Assembly: GCA_012103325.1 (NCBI GenBank)
Contig: WLWY01000007.1
Coordinates: forward strand, 186,001 to 250,000
Source: Alphaproteobacteria bacterium
GTDB taxonomy: Bacteria > Pseudomonadota > Alphaproteobacteria > UBA8366 > GCA-2717185
Direction of reading: 5' to 3'
Length of the DNA: 64,000 nucleotides
In this document: one piece after another, positions 42,749 to 51,870 of the stretch
How positions within the stretch are numbered: position 1 is the first letter of the stretch
Layout: each line of letters opens with the position of its first letter
Made by a program: the position numbers and the translations under genes
Notes under the pieces: generated by a model
Seen by the model: only the letters and a program-made list of their open reading frames with translations
What the model was told of the DNA's origin: nothing
Database searches by the model: none

Positions 42749-44038
42749 ATGAAGAAGCAAAGCGAAGCGGAAATTGCCCTGATGGAAAAGGCACGGGCTG
42801 TTCTGCCGGCCGGCGGGTTCGGCAACCTGGGATTCGATTTCGTGATCAGCGAAGGACAAGCCGGACATATCTGGGACGCCAGCGGCAACGAATATGTCGA
42901 CTACCTGCTGGGTTCGGGACCGATGCTGATCGGGCATGGGCATCCGGACGTACTGGCGGCCGTCGAGGCGCAGATCCCGAAAGGCACGACCTTCTTCGCC
43001 AACAACGAGCACGGCATTCTGCTGGCCGAGGAAATTGTCGACGCGATGGCCTGCGCCGACAAGCTGCGTTTTCTGAGTAGCGGATCGGAGGCGACCTTCT
43101 ACGCGATGCGCGTCGCCCGCGCGCATCACAAGCGTGACAGGATCCTGAAATTCGAAGGCGGCTTCCACGGCATGAGCGATTACGCGCTGATGAGCATGGC
43201 GCCGGCGCGGCCTGGGAACTTCCCGCAGGCGACGCCGGACACGCCGGGCATCCCGCAGCGGGTCCGCGACGAAATGCTGATCGCGCCGTTTAACGATGCG
43301 GACACCGCGGTCAGCCTGATCCGCGAGCACAAGGACGAACTGGCGGCGGTCATCGTCGAGCCGTTCCAGCGTCTGATCAAACCGCAACCGGGCTTCCTGG
43401 AAGCGCTGCGCGAGGTCACCACGGAATGCGGCATCGCCTTGATCTTCGACGAGGTGGTGACCGGGTTCCGGCTCGCCTATGGCGGGGCGCAGGAATATTA
43501 CGGCGTCGTGACCGATCTCTGCGCCTTGGGCAAGGTGATCGGCGGCGGCTTCCCGCTGTCGGCTATCGCGGGGCGTGAGGAATATATGCAGCATTTCGAC
43601 AAGGCGAAGGTCGCCGAAGACGAGTACATGACCCAGATTGGCACCTTGAGTGGCAATCCCGTCGCCGCGGCCGCCGGGCTCGCGACGTTGAATGTGCTGA
43701 AGCAGCCGGGTGCGTATGAAAAGATCCACGCCAACGGGCAGGCCTTGATGGATGGGCTGACGGAGCTGTTCGCCAAAACCGGTACCCACGCCAAGGTGGT
43801 TGGCGAGCCGCCGCTGTTCGATGTCTTTTTCACTGACGGCGAGGTGCGCGACTACCGGACCATGGTGAGTGGCGACCGCGAGAAGGTGTTGCAGTTCAAC
43901 TGCCTGATCCGGTCGCGCGGTATCTTCAAAGGCGACAGCAAGTTCTATATCTCGCTGGCGCACACCGACGAAGACATCGCCCAGACGATCGATGCCTTCG
44001 CCGCCGCTCTCGACGAGATGCACGCGCCCGCGGAGTAG
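42749..44038 (+). CDS. class III aminotransferase, glutamate-1-semialdehyde aminomutase-like
   Basis: A 429-residue PLP enzyme. LPAGGFGNLGFDFVI at the N-terminus, DASGNEYVDYLLGSGPMLIG, SSGSEATFYAMRVARA (phosphate site), LIFDEVVTGFR (Asp234) and ALGKVIGGGFPLSAIAG (Schiff-base Lys262) are like those of HemL, but no haem genes surround it, so it is more likely an omega-aminotransferase. A good GGCGAGGGA site precedes the ATG. It stands 143 bp before a TauD-like gene on the same strand. Confidence 0.92.
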   Translation: MKKQSEAEIALMEKARAVLPAGGFGNLGFDFVISEGQAGHIWDASGNEYVDYLLGSGPMLIGHGHPDVLAAVEAQIPKGTTFFANNEHGILLAEEIVDAMACADKLRFLSSGSEATFYAMRVARAHHKRDRILKFEGGFHGMSDYALMSMAPARPGNFPQATPDTPGIPQRVRDEMLIAPFNDADTAVSLIREHKDELAAVIVEPFQRLIKPQPGFLEALREVTTECGIALIFDEVVTGFRLAYGGAQEYYGVVTDLCALGKVIGGGFPLSAIAGREEYMQHFDKAKVAEDEYMTQIGTLSGNPVAAAAGLATLNVLKQPGAYEKIHANGQALMDGLTELFAKTGTHAKVVGEPPLFDVFFTDGEVRDYRTMVSGDREKVLQFNCLIRSRGIFKGDSKFYISLAHTDEDIAQTIDAFAAALDEMHAPAE

Positions 44039-44180
44039 GCCGGGTATTTTCGGATAGCGTCGGTGCATTGCGCCGCTACGAGTTAAAAATCGTACGCCGC
44101 AAGGGGGCGGGTAGGAACCGCTTGGAACGCCGGCCGCATCGCGGCTAGACTGAAGCTTTCCCAGCCAAAGAGCGACCGGC

Positions 44181-45407
44181 ATGCAAGAACCCTCAGCCAA
44201 TGCTTTACCAGTAAATTTGGAAGATCGCTTCGCGGCGCTGTTCGGCGACGCGGTTTCGGTCGAACGGCCGCTCTCGGCCGGCAGCATGGGCGCGCGCGTG
44301 TCGGGCATCGACCTCAACGTCCCGCTTCGTCCGGCGCAGGTGGAGCTTCTGATGGACACGCTGAGCCACTGCCGGCTGCTGACCATTGTGGGGCAGGATC
44401 TCGATCGTTTCTCGCTCGCATCCTTCGAACGGTTCGCGAACCATTGGGGTGCGCCGGTCGCGCATCCGTCGAATTTCTTGCGCGGCGGAAAACCCGCCCA
44501 GCAGGACGGTGCGAGCGACGGCGCGATCGAGTACCTGCCCTACGCGGACCGGCGGGCCGCCGCAGCCGACACCATCCTGCCCGGTCAAGTCGCGTGCCTC
44601 CCGCACGAGTCGCCGGCAGTACTGGTTGCGACCAATCTGCTCGGTCAGGACGACCGTAAAGAGTTCCGGCTGAAGGATGGCGGCACGTGGCACACCGACA
44701 TCGAATACGAGCCGCTGCCCCTCTATGTGTCGATGTTCCTCGTCCATCACGTGCCGGTGGCGCGGGACGCGCCGAACGGGCAATGGATCGCGCCACCGGC
44801 CGCCTCTGGACCGGAGCCCTACTTTCCCGGGTCCGACGACGAGCTCATGGCGCGTCGCAAACGCCTGCCGCTGAACGGCGAAACCGCCTTCGCGGATACC
44901 GCGGCCGCGTTTGCCGCGTTGCCGGCGGCAGAACAGGCGAAGCTCGAAACGGTTCAGCTTCGCCGACGTTTGAACGCGGAGGATGAAGGCTTTCTTGCGC
45001 CGCTCGTGCGCACGAACCCGCGCTCGAGCGTCAAGTCGCTGCACAGTCCGGTTTGGGCTTCCCGGCCGGGCGTCCGTCCCCCGATCGAAGTGGATGGCAT
45101 GACAGCCGACGAATCCCGAGAATTTCTGGACGGTTTGGAGAAACACGTCCTGCAGCCGCAATTCCGCTACGACCACCAGCATACGCCGGGCGACGTCACC
45201 CTCTGGAATAACTACATGTCCTTGCACACCTCGCCGCCGATCAAAATCGGCGTCAACAAGGCGGAAGATGCGCGGTTGCTGTACCGGCTGAGCTGCAAGG
45301 GCAAGCCCTGCCTCGTCCTGCCGCGGGATGACGATCCGTCCTGGATCGATACCCACATCACCGGAGGCTACCGCTCACCGGACTCCATTGTCGGCGTAAG
45401 GCGTTAA
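44181..45407 (+). CDS. large TauD/TfdA-like 2-oxoglutarate dioxygenase
   Basis: A 408-residue protein, about 100 longer than TauD. It has DGGTWHTDIEYEPLPLYVSM (His-x-Asp), a long insertion (residues about 200-300, Ala/Glu/Arg-rich), and a terminal region YMSLHTSPPIK with the distal His, then RLLYRLSCKG for the 2-oxoglutarate Arg. The domain order matches fungal-type TfdA members more than TauD. Upstream ribosome site is weak. It converges on the MBL gene with a 4-bp overlap. Substrate unknown. Confidence 0.88.
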   Translation: MQEPSANALPVNLEDRFAALFGDAVSVERPLSAGSMGARVSGIDLNVPLRPAQVELLMDTLSHCRLLTIVGQDLDRFSLASFERFANHWGAPVAHPSNFLRGGKPAQQDGASDGAIEYLPYADRRAAAADTILPGQVACLPHESPAVLVATNLLGQDDRKEFRLKDGGTWHTDIEYEPLPLYVSMFLVHHVPVARDAPNGQWIAPPAASGPEPYFPGSDDELMARRKRLPLNGETAFADTAAAFAALPAAEQAKLETVQLRRRLNAEDEGFLAPLVRTNPRSSVKSLHSPVWASRPGVRPPIEVDGMTADESREFLDGLEKHVLQPQFRYDHQHTPGDVTLWNNYMSLHTSPPIKIGVNKAEDARLLYRLSCKGKPCLVLPRDDDPSWIDTHITGGYRSPDSIVGVRR

Positions 45408-46273
45408 CGCGCGCGGCGCTGCAGCTGAATGCGATTGTAGACGCCTTCTATATTGAGGGGACGCCACTCCTTGTAACGGCCCCATCCTTTGTATTCGTCC
45501 AACGTTAGGTTCGATTTTAGGCTCTCCAGGGTTTCGCCTTTGCGAAGACCGTTCAAGACACCGCTATACAATCCGCTCATATAACCGCGGTTCGCAGCGA
45601 TGTCCGCCTTCGCGCCAAGAGGGCCGTGCCCCGGAGCGAGTATGTCGAAATCGATGGCTTCCATCTTCTTCAGTGCATGGATCCATCCCGGAAAGTAGGA
45701 GTCGCTGAGCGTCTTATAAGCGACACGCCGGACGCTCACGATGTCGACCGCAAACAACGTGCGTTCGGCCGGGAAGTTCATGACGATCAGATTGTCCGAA
45801 TGGCTCGCCCCGACATAGGTCAACTCCACCTGTTTGCCGCCGAGCGACACGGTCATCGTGTCGGAGAAGGTGAGGTCGGGTACCGCGGTGGGGCGGCTCT
45901 CGCCGACGATTGTGGCCTTGGCGTTTTCGTGCGCGATCACCGTTGCGGTGTCGGCAAACACTTCGCCGCCGGCGCTATGGTCGCTGTGGTCGTGGCTCAG
46001 GATCAAGTAGCGGATCGGCTTGTTGAAGCGTGTCTTGATTTCCGCCTTGAGCCATGTAGCGGCGTCGGCGTTGATCGGATCGGTGACGATGACGCCGTCC
46101 GGCGTGACCAGGAAGACCGAGAAATGGAAGTTGTTCTGGAAGCGATAAAGGTCGCCTGCGATCTTCGTAATCGCGCGCTTCGGCGCGTTTTGCGCCTGAG
46201 CCGGCACAATGAAAAACAGGCCGGCGATCAGCAGCGTCGCCGTGGCGTAAAGCCGCAGTGTCTTGGTCATCAT
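45404..46273 (-). CDS. secreted MBL-fold metallo-hydrolase
   Basis: A 289-residue protein with a signal peptide (ATLLIAGLFFIVPAQAQ) and a metallo-beta-lactamase core: LSHDHSDHSAGGEVF (zinc-binding HxHxDH-like), later VGASHSDNLIVMNFP and LAPGHGPLGAK (His ligands). Periplasmic MBLs of this length are usually hydrolases of unknown substrate, sometimes carbapenemase-like but without the specific sequence. GGGAGGATCGT precedes the ATG. It is divergent from the YtkA-MauG pair, separated by 122 bp, and may share its function. Confidence 0.9.
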   Translation of the reverse strand: MMTKTLRLYATATLLIAGLFFIVPAQAQNAPKRAITKIAGDLYRFQNNFHFSVFLVTPDGVIVTDPINADAATWLKAEIKTRFNKPIRYLILSHDHSDHSAGGEVFADTATVIAHENAKATIVGESRPTAVPDLTFSDTMTVSLGGKQVELTYVGASHSDNLIVMNFPAERTLFAVDIVSVRRVAYKTLSDSYFPGWIHALKKMEAIDFDILAPGHGPLGAKADIAANRGYMSGLYSGVLNGLRKGETLESLKSNLTLDEYKGWGRYKEWRPLNIEGVYNRIQLQRRAR

Positions 46274-46395
46274 ACGATCCTCCCTTAAATTCGATATCTA
46301 CGGACTAGCTTAAGGTCGGCGCTCGCTCCGATGTATCCGAATGTCGGAATTGTGATCGAGTGTCGCCATGGTGAGATCGAGAAGTGAGTAATTTC

Positions 46396-46911
46396 ATGAA
46401 GATGTTCCCAACCGTTCTATTCCTTGCCATCGCGTTTGCGCTCGCGCCGGCGTCCGCGGCGGACAAGATGAAGCACAATCACGGCGTGTCGGATACCCCG
46501 CAAAAGGGCCACGGCATGTCCGGTCATGACAAGAAGATGCAGGCCTATACTGGTGAAGTGCCGCATAATCTGGATACCGGGTCGCGGCGCTTCACCGATC
46601 ACGGGATGTTCAGCGTCGATATCGCCAGCCGGCTCGACCCCGTCGCGATCAACAAGATGCATAGCTGGGTTCTGCGCGTTCGTAGCAAGGACGGTAAGCC
46701 AATCGATGGCGCCAAGATCGTGATCGATGGCGGCATGCCGCAGCACGGACACGGATTGCCGACCAAACCGCGCGTCACCGAAGCGCTCGGTGACGGCAAG
46801 TATCTCGTCGAAGGCATGCGCTTCAGCATGAATGGCTGGTGGGAGGTCAAATTCGACATCGATAGCGGCCACCACAAGGACAGCGTCACCTTCAATCTGG
46901 TTCTCAAGTAA
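46396..46911 (+). CDS. periplasmic YtkA/FixH-like protein with His/Met-rich N-terminus
   Basis: A 171-residue protein: signal peptide 1-21, then a His/Met-rich stretch (MKHNHG at 25-30, GHGMSGHDKKM at 38-48) suited to copper or other soft metals, then a YtkA/FixH-like beta-sandwich with the typical GMPQHGHGLPTKP (113-125) and FSMNGWWEVKF (Trp148-Trp149). A GTG at 46384 is an alternative start. It is followed 7 bp later by the di-heme MauG-like gene, so the two form an operon. Copper delivery, or being a substrate of the di-heme enzyme, are both possible; neither is shown. Confidence 0.82.
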   Translation: MKMFPTVLFLAIAFALAPASAADKMKHNHGVSDTPQKGHGMSGHDKKMQAYTGEVPHNLDTGSRRFTDHGMFSVDIASRLDPVAINKMHSWVLRVRSKDGKPIDGAKIVIDGGMPQHGHGLPTKPRVTEALGDGKYLVEGMRFSMNGWWEVKFDIDSGHHKDSVTFNLVLK

Positions 46912-46918
46912 CGGCATT

Positions 46919-48139
46919 ATGCGTTTGATCGTTCTCGCGGTTGCGGTTTTCGTGTCCGGCGGTGCGGCGGCGCAGGAATGGACGACGGACGAGAAGACGA
47001 CGCTGCGGTCGCTGTGGATTGGCAGTCTCAAGGCGCTGCCGTCCGATCCATCGAACAGGTACGCCGACGACCCACGCGCCATCGCGTTGGGGCACAAACT
47101 GTTCTTCGACACAAGGCTGAGCTCGAACAGCGCCGTTTCCTGCGCGACATGCCATCAGCCGGACCGCGCCTTTACGGACGGACGCGCACTGGCCGAGGGT
47201 GTCGGCGTTGCGGCACGCCATTCTCCAACCCTCGTCGGTGTGGCTTACAGCCCATGGTTCTTTTGGGATGGCCGTAAGGACAGTCAGTGGTCACAGGCGC
47301 TCGGCCCGCTGGAAGCGGCGGTCGAGCATGGCGGCACGCGAACGCAGTATGTGAAACTGATCCTGACCGACCCGAGCTATCGCGTGGCCTACGAGGAAAT
47401 ATTCGGCGCCGCGAGACTCGATGTGTCCCGGCTGCCGGATCGTGCCATGCCGGGCGATGACGCATGGGACAATATGCAGGCAGTCAGGAGGGATGCGGTC
47501 TCGCGCGTGTATGCGAATATCGGCAAGGCGATTGCCGCGTTCGAGCGGCGTATCCTTCCAGGGCCGTCTCGCTTCGACCGCTATGTTGCAGGTGTTTTGA
47601 ACAAGGACGCTTCGGCATCTGAAGACCTGTTGCCGGATGAAATAGCGGGCCTGCGGTTGTTCATTGGCCAGGGTAATTGCACGCAGTGCCATAACGGTCC
47701 GCTCCTCACCAACAATGAGTTTCACAATACGGGGCTTCCTGCCGTTGAGGGAGAGGAGCCAGATACAGGTCGCGCCGGCGGTGTTCGAACCGTTTTTGCG
47801 GACGAATTCAACTGCACGGGTCGTTTCAGTGACGCCGGGTTGAGGGGGTGTGGCGAGTTGCTGTTCGCCAAGACCGAGGGGCCGGGGCTTGTCGGCGCCT
47901 TCAAGTCGCCGACCCTGCGCAACGTGGCGGACACGGCGCCCTATATGCATGACGGCCGGTTTGCGACCTTGGGCGCGGTACTCGAGCATTACAGCAACGC
48001 GCCCGCGTCGGCCGTCGGCCAATCGGAATTGCTGCCGCTGAATCTTACAGAAAGAGAGATACGGCAGCTTGAGCAGTTCCTGCGGACCTTAAGCGGCCCG
48101 CTGGCAATGCCTGACTCCTATTTAGCCGCCCCCCGATAA
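46919..48139 (+). CDS. di-heme cytochrome c peroxidase / MauG-family enzyme
   Basis: A 406-residue periplasmic protein with signal peptide (IVLAVAVFVSGGAAAQ), two c-type haem motifs CATCH (75-79) and CTQCH (in GQGNCTQCHNGPLL), and the family segments GHKLFFDTRLSSN, FFWDGRKDSQWSQALGP and TAPYMHDGRFATLGAVLEHY. Family members reduce peroxide or oxidise tryptophan residues of partner proteins (MauG, MbnH). The start at 46919 is set by the ATG right after the YtkA stop; an in-frame ATG further upstream lies inside the preceding gene. The C-terminus overlaps the convergent DUF6064 gene by 22 bp. Confidence 0.92.
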   Translation: MRLIVLAVAVFVSGGAAAQEWTTDEKTTLRSLWIGSLKALPSDPSNRYADDPRAIALGHKLFFDTRLSSNSAVSCATCHQPDRAFTDGRALAEGVGVAARHSPTLVGVAYSPWFFWDGRKDSQWSQALGPLEAAVEHGGTRTQYVKLILTDPSYRVAYEEIFGAARLDVSRLPDRAMPGDDAWDNMQAVRRDAVSRVYANIGKAIAAFERRILPGPSRFDRYVAGVLNKDASASEDLLPDEIAGLRLFIGQGNCTQCHNGPLLTNNEFHNTGLPAVEGEEPDTGRAGGVRTVFADEFNCTGRFSDAGLRGCGELLFAKTEGPGLVGAFKSPTLRNVADTAPYMHDGRFATLGAVLEHYSNAPASAVGQSELLPLNLTEREIRQLEQFLRTLSGPLAMPDSYLAAPR

Positions 48140-48768
48140 CGCCGCCGCTTGGCGAGAATGAGCCACAGTCCAGCGACAGCGGCGGGTGGCAGGACCAGAT
48201 CGGCGGGCAGGTCGATGAGCCAACCGGCTGCTGCACCGACGCAAGCCGCGATAAACGGGATGACGGCCAGAACGAGCGGTGCGGGCGTGGTTGATAACAG
48301 CAGAAAGCCCCAGGTCAGGAGGACCGTCGGGCCAGGATCGATGCCGACAATCGGTAGTGCGGCCGTTCCCGTTCCCGTCGCGAGTCCGAGTAGGGGATAG
48401 CCGGCGATGGCGAACGCGAGCAGCGCTACGCCGATCTGGCTCGCGATATCATTGTCATAGTGCAGGCGAAACCCGCTACGAATGACGCCGGTCCAGACCA
48501 ATAGCAGTGCCTGCGTGACGAACAGCGCGGCCGACAGCCAGGCCGCCCAATTCAGGGTCGAGAAATGCAGTGCGAAATAGCCGATCCCGACCGCAAGCCA
48601 GCTCACGGCAACAATAAGGACAGGAAAGCGGCTGTTGCCGTCGTGCGTGCGGATGCTGAAATACAAGACAACAAGGCCGAGCAGGAGCGCCGCGATCTGA
48701 GCGGGCCAGAGCAGCGCGTTGTATTGCGCGACGAGGTCGAGGAAAACGTCCCGTGAAAAGGGGATCAC
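48118..48768 (-). CDS. DUF6064 multi-pass membrane protein
   Basis: A 216-residue inner-membrane protein. The opening MIPFSRDVFLDLVAQYNALL followed by WPAQIAALLLGL and the later GIDPGPTVLLTWGFLLLS are characteristic of DUF6064. About seven hydrophobic segments. Function unknown. Its start codon overlaps the stop of the Tat-exported aldo/keto reductase gene (ATGA at 48765-48768), showing a translationally coupled pair; its 3' end overlaps the MauG-like gene. Confidence 0.85.
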   Translation of the reverse strand: MIPFSRDVFLDLVAQYNALLWPAQIAALLLGLVVLYFSIRTHDGNSRFPVLIVAVSWLAVGIGYFALHFSTLNWAAWLSAALFVTQALLLVWTGVIRSGFRLHYDNDIASQIGVALLAFAIAGYPLLGLATGTGTAALPIVGIDPGPTVLLTWGFLLLSTTPAPLVLAVIPFIAACVGAAAGWLIDLPADLVLPPAAVAGLWLILAKRRRYRGAAK

Positions 48769-49706
48769 AGCGTTTCGATATAGCGGATCATCTGCGCGCG
48801 CATCTCCGCGTCGGGCAGGCGGCCCCGTCCGGCCGCCATGTTCTGACGCAGGTGGTCGACCCGGCTGGTCGCTGGAATGGCGCAGGTGACAGCCGGGTGC
48901 GAGACGACGAACTTCAGGAAGAGCTGCGCCCAGTTGCTGCAGTCGATTGCGCCGGCCCAGTCGGGCAGGGGGGCGCTGTCGAACCGGTCGAACAAACCGC
49001 CGCGCTGGAAGGGGCGATTGACGATGACGGCGATGCCGCGCTCCTTCGCCAACGGCAGTAGACGGTCCTCCGCCTCGAGGTCGAGCATGTTGTAGGTGAG
49101 CTGCACGAAGTCGATCGGCTGCTTGCGCATGATGTCCGCCAAGTCGTCATGCCGGCGCCCATGCGAGGTCGTGATACCGATATAGCGGACGAGGCCTTCC
49201 TTTTTCCATTCCAGCAGCGTTTCCAGATGCGCCTCCCAGTCGACCAGATTATGGATCTGCATCAGGTCGAAACGCTTCAGACCCCAAAGGTCGAACGAAT
49301 TGTTCATCTGCCGCACGCCCATCCATTGCGACAGAGTCCAGACCTTGGTGGCCGAGAACAGCCCCCGGCTGTTGGCAATTTTTGACAGGCTGTCGCCGAT
49401 TACCGCTTCGGACGAACCGTACATCGGCGAGGAGTCGATCATACCGCCGCCTTCATCGAAGAAGGCCTGAACTACCTTCAGGCGGTCTGCCCGCAAGGCC
49501 GGGTCGTTGCCGACATTCATGGTGATCCAGGTTCCCATGCCGATGATCGGGATGGCTTCGCCGGATGCCGGGATGGCTCGCGTGATCAAAGGGATGGCCG
49601 CCGCCGCGAGCGACGCCGTTGGCATGTTCGCCGCTGCACCGGCGCCCGCAAGCCCTGCAAGGAAACCACGCCTGCCGAGAACCTTCGGTTCGAACGTTCG
49701 CATCAT
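48765..49706 (-). CDS. Tat-exported aldo/keto reductase
   Basis: A 313-residue protein of the AKR superfamily. A twin-arginine signal (GRRGFLAGLAGAGAAANMPT) at the N-terminus suggests export folded across the inner membrane. The AKR barrel then shows GMGTWITMNVG, GGGMIDSSPMYGSSEAVIGD (catalytic Asp, Tyr), SATKVW (Lys) and QIHNLVDWEAHL (His in VHN-like position). Most AKRs are cytoplasmic; a Tat leader implies a periplasmic location, where NADPH is absent, so the redox partner is unclear. The ATG at 49706 has AGGA upstream. Operon with DUF6064. Confidence 0.88.
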   Translation of the reverse strand: MMRTFEPKVLGRRGFLAGLAGAGAAANMPTASLAAAAIPLITRAIPASGEAIPIIGMGTWITMNVGNDPALRADRLKVVQAFFDEGGGMIDSSPMYGSSEAVIGDSLSKIANSRGLFSATKVWTLSQWMGVRQMNNSFDLWGLKRFDLMQIHNLVDWEAHLETLLEWKKEGLVRYIGITTSHGRRHDDLADIMRKQPIDFVQLTYNMLDLEAEDRLLPLAKERGIAVIVNRPFQRGGLFDRFDSAPLPDWAGAIDCSNWAQLFLKFVVSHPAVTCAIPATSRVDHLRQNMAAGRGRLPDAEMRAQMIRYIETL

Positions 49707-49932
49707 GCCCAATCCTGGCTGCTACTAATGCGTCATCCTCAATCTGGTTCAGTCCGGCGCAAAAGGGAAGAGGCTCACCATCACATCTACGCCAACGACA
49801 TCGGATATTTTTGCACTGCAGCGTAAAATTCGGTACCGTCGGCCGGCGCCGGATATCGTGCCGGCTTTACCGAGTATTCGACCGGCCCAGCCGCCGCACC
49901 GCGGCGTTTCCGTTCGACCTTGAGGACTACGC

Positions 49933-51447
49933 TTGCGGATCATCAGCAAATCGGCGCAGGGGCCATTTTCGACGGCGGAACTGGTTATTATCACGGTTCC
50001 GGTGTTGATGGCGTCGCTGCTGCATGCCCTCAATATGAGTACGGCGTATGTGGCGTTGCCGAATATGCAGGGCAACCTCTCGGCGGGTCCGGACCAGGTC
50101 GGCTGGATTATCACCGCCTTCGTGGTGGCGAGCGCCGTCGGCACCGTGCTGACCGGTTGGATCAGTATGCGGATCGGCCGCCGCCAGTTGTTCCTGGCCT
50201 CGATTGTCGGATTTACCATCACCTCGCTGCTGTGCGGTTGGGCGACGGGGTTGGAGGAACTGGTCGTCTTGCGCGCGATACAGGGCTTCGTCAGTGCGCC
50301 GCTGATGCCCGTCTCACAGGCGATCATGCTCGATTCCTACCCGCGCCGCCGGCACGGCTTCGCCATGAGCATCTGGTCTATGGGGATGATTCTGGGACCC
50401 GTAATCGGGCCAACCCTGGGCGCGTTGCTGACCGAATGGTACGACTGGCGGTATCTCTTCTTCATGAACGTCCCGATGGGCGTACTCGCTTTCGTTGGTG
50501 TTTACCTGACGCTGCCGGAGGCCGAGAAGGGGCAACAACGGCTCGACTGGATCGGTGTTGTTTCGCTTATCCTCGGTGTTGTTGCCCTTCAGTTGATGCT
50601 CGACCGCGGCGAACGCCAGGATTGGTTCGAGTCGCCGGAGATCGTGGTCGAGGCGGTGCTTGCGGTACTGGCGTTTTATATCTTCATCGTGCATTGCCTG
50701 ACCGACGACGACCCCTACGTCAATCTCGCCATTTTCAAGGATCGGAATTTCGTCGTCGGCCTGTGTCTGATCTTCGTCTTTGGCATCGCCGTGTTCTCTA
50801 GCCTGTTCATCCTGCCGCTGTTCCTGCAGAACGTGCAGGATTACCCGGTGCTGGCGGCCGGCTGGATGGTGTCGGTGCGCGGTATCGGCACGATGCTGGC
50901 GATGATGATGGGGGGTGTGCTGGCCGACCGTGTGCCGGCCAAGTTCCTGATCCTGCTCGGTCTGGCGTGTGTCGGCGTCAGCAATATCTGGATGACCTAT
51001 TGGACGGCCGATGTCTCAGCGGTCGATATAATCTGGGTGACGCTCGTCAGCGGCTTCGGTATGGGGGTGATGTGGGTGACTTTGACGACGGTGGCGTTTT
51101 CGACACTGCTGCCCGACCTGCGAACCGAAGGCGCGGCGCTGTTCGCGCTGGTTCGGGCGATCGGCGCCAGCCTCGGGACCTCGGTCATCGTCGCTATTCT
51201 GGTGCGGTCGTCCCAGGTCAATTACAGCGAACTGCGCGACCATATCCACCCGTTCAGCGAGTCGCTACGGCTGTCCCGGTCGAGCGCATTCTGGGGGCTG
51301 GATTCCATGACTGGCTTGGAATCGCTGCGCAACCTCGTCGTGGCACAGGCGGAAACCATCGCCTACCTCAACGCCTTCACATTCCTCGTCGCCGTTGCAA
51401 TGGCAGGCGTTCCCTTCGTCTTCCTGCTGCGCAAGCCGAGCTCTTAA
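49933..51447 (+). CDS. DHA2-family multidrug MFS transporter
   Basis: A 504-residue membrane protein with about 14 hydrophobic segments, typical for EmrB/QacA-like drug:H+ antiporters. Landmarks: VALPNMQGNLSAGPDQVGW, GWISMRIGRRQLFLASIVGF and LGPVIGPTLGALLTEWYDWR (antiporter motif C). TTG at 49933 is the likely start (GAGGACTACGC before it). No membrane-fusion partner gene lies nearby. Confidence 0.93.
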   Translation: MRIISKSAQGPFSTAELVIITVPVLMASLLHALNMSTAYVALPNMQGNLSAGPDQVGWIITAFVVASAVGTVLTGWISMRIGRRQLFLASIVGFTITSLLCGWATGLEELVVLRAIQGFVSAPLMPVSQAIMLDSYPRRRHGFAMSIWSMGMILGPVIGPTLGALLTEWYDWRYLFFMNVPMGVLAFVGVYLTLPEAEKGQQRLDWIGVVSLILGVVALQLMLDRGERQDWFESPEIVVEAVLAVLAFYIFIVHCLTDDDPYVNLAIFKDRNFVVGLCLIFVFGIAVFSSLFILPLFLQNVQDYPVLAAGWMVSVRGIGTMLAMMMGGVLADRVPAKFLILLGLACVGVSNIWMTYWTADVSAVDIIWVTLVSGFGMGVMWVTLTTVAFSTLLPDLRTEGAALFALVRAIGASLGTSVIVAILVRSSQVNYSELRDHIHPFSESLRLSRSSAFWGLDSMTGLESLRNLVVAQAETIAYLNAFTFLVAVAMAGVPFVFLLRKPSS

Positions 51448-51456
51448 ACCGCTACT

Positions 51457-51753
51457 TCAATCCGTCGGCCATGCCCGCTCATAGGCCTGCACGGATTTCG
51501 ATTCGAGCCAAGGCGCCACCTTGGCATCGAAGCTCTTGAAGTGCGCCGCATCCAGATGCGCCTGGAAGGCTGCTTTGTCGGTGTAGAGTTCATAGAGGAA
51601 GCACGTCGTGTTGTCGTCCGGCGCATAGGCGACGTCGAACTGATGGCACCCGGGCTCGCTTTCCAAGGATTGGCGCGCGTTTTCATGCATCGCTGTGCGA
51701 AATGCATCGGCATGATCCGTGCGGACCTTGAATACAACGGTAATGACGTACAT
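51457..51753 (-). CDS. putative quinol monooxygenase (ABM domain)
   Basis: A 98-residue single-domain protein: YVITVVFKVRTDHADAF, SEPGCHQFDVAYAPDDNTTC, FLYELYTDKAAFQAHL, KVAPWLESKSVQAYERAW. This is the YgiN/ABM fold of dimeric cofactor-free monooxygenases acting on quinols. It converges on the DHA2 gene (9 bp). It is transcribed in the same direction as the alternative oxidase, 118 bp downstream, another quinol-using enzyme. Confidence 0.88.
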   Translation of the reverse strand: MYVITVVFKVRTDHADAFRTAMHENARQSLESEPGCHQFDVAYAPDDNTTCFLYELYTDKAAFQAHLDAAHFKSFDAKVAPWLESKSVQAYERAWPTD

Positions 51754-51870
51754 CGGCGCAAATTCCTTATCTTGTTACGCCGAACCATAGTTATGCGGTT
51801 GCGCTCCGTCGAGTAGGCGCGAGTCCGTTCAGCCCTATAGCGCGAATGAGTGCCGGCTCGTTAAAAAGCC

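Noticed and set aside
42602..44386. 594-codon open frame on the minus strand
   Set aside because: It covers the GSA-like aminotransferase and the start of a TauD gene in antisense and has repetitive charged composition. The real genes have catalytic residues.
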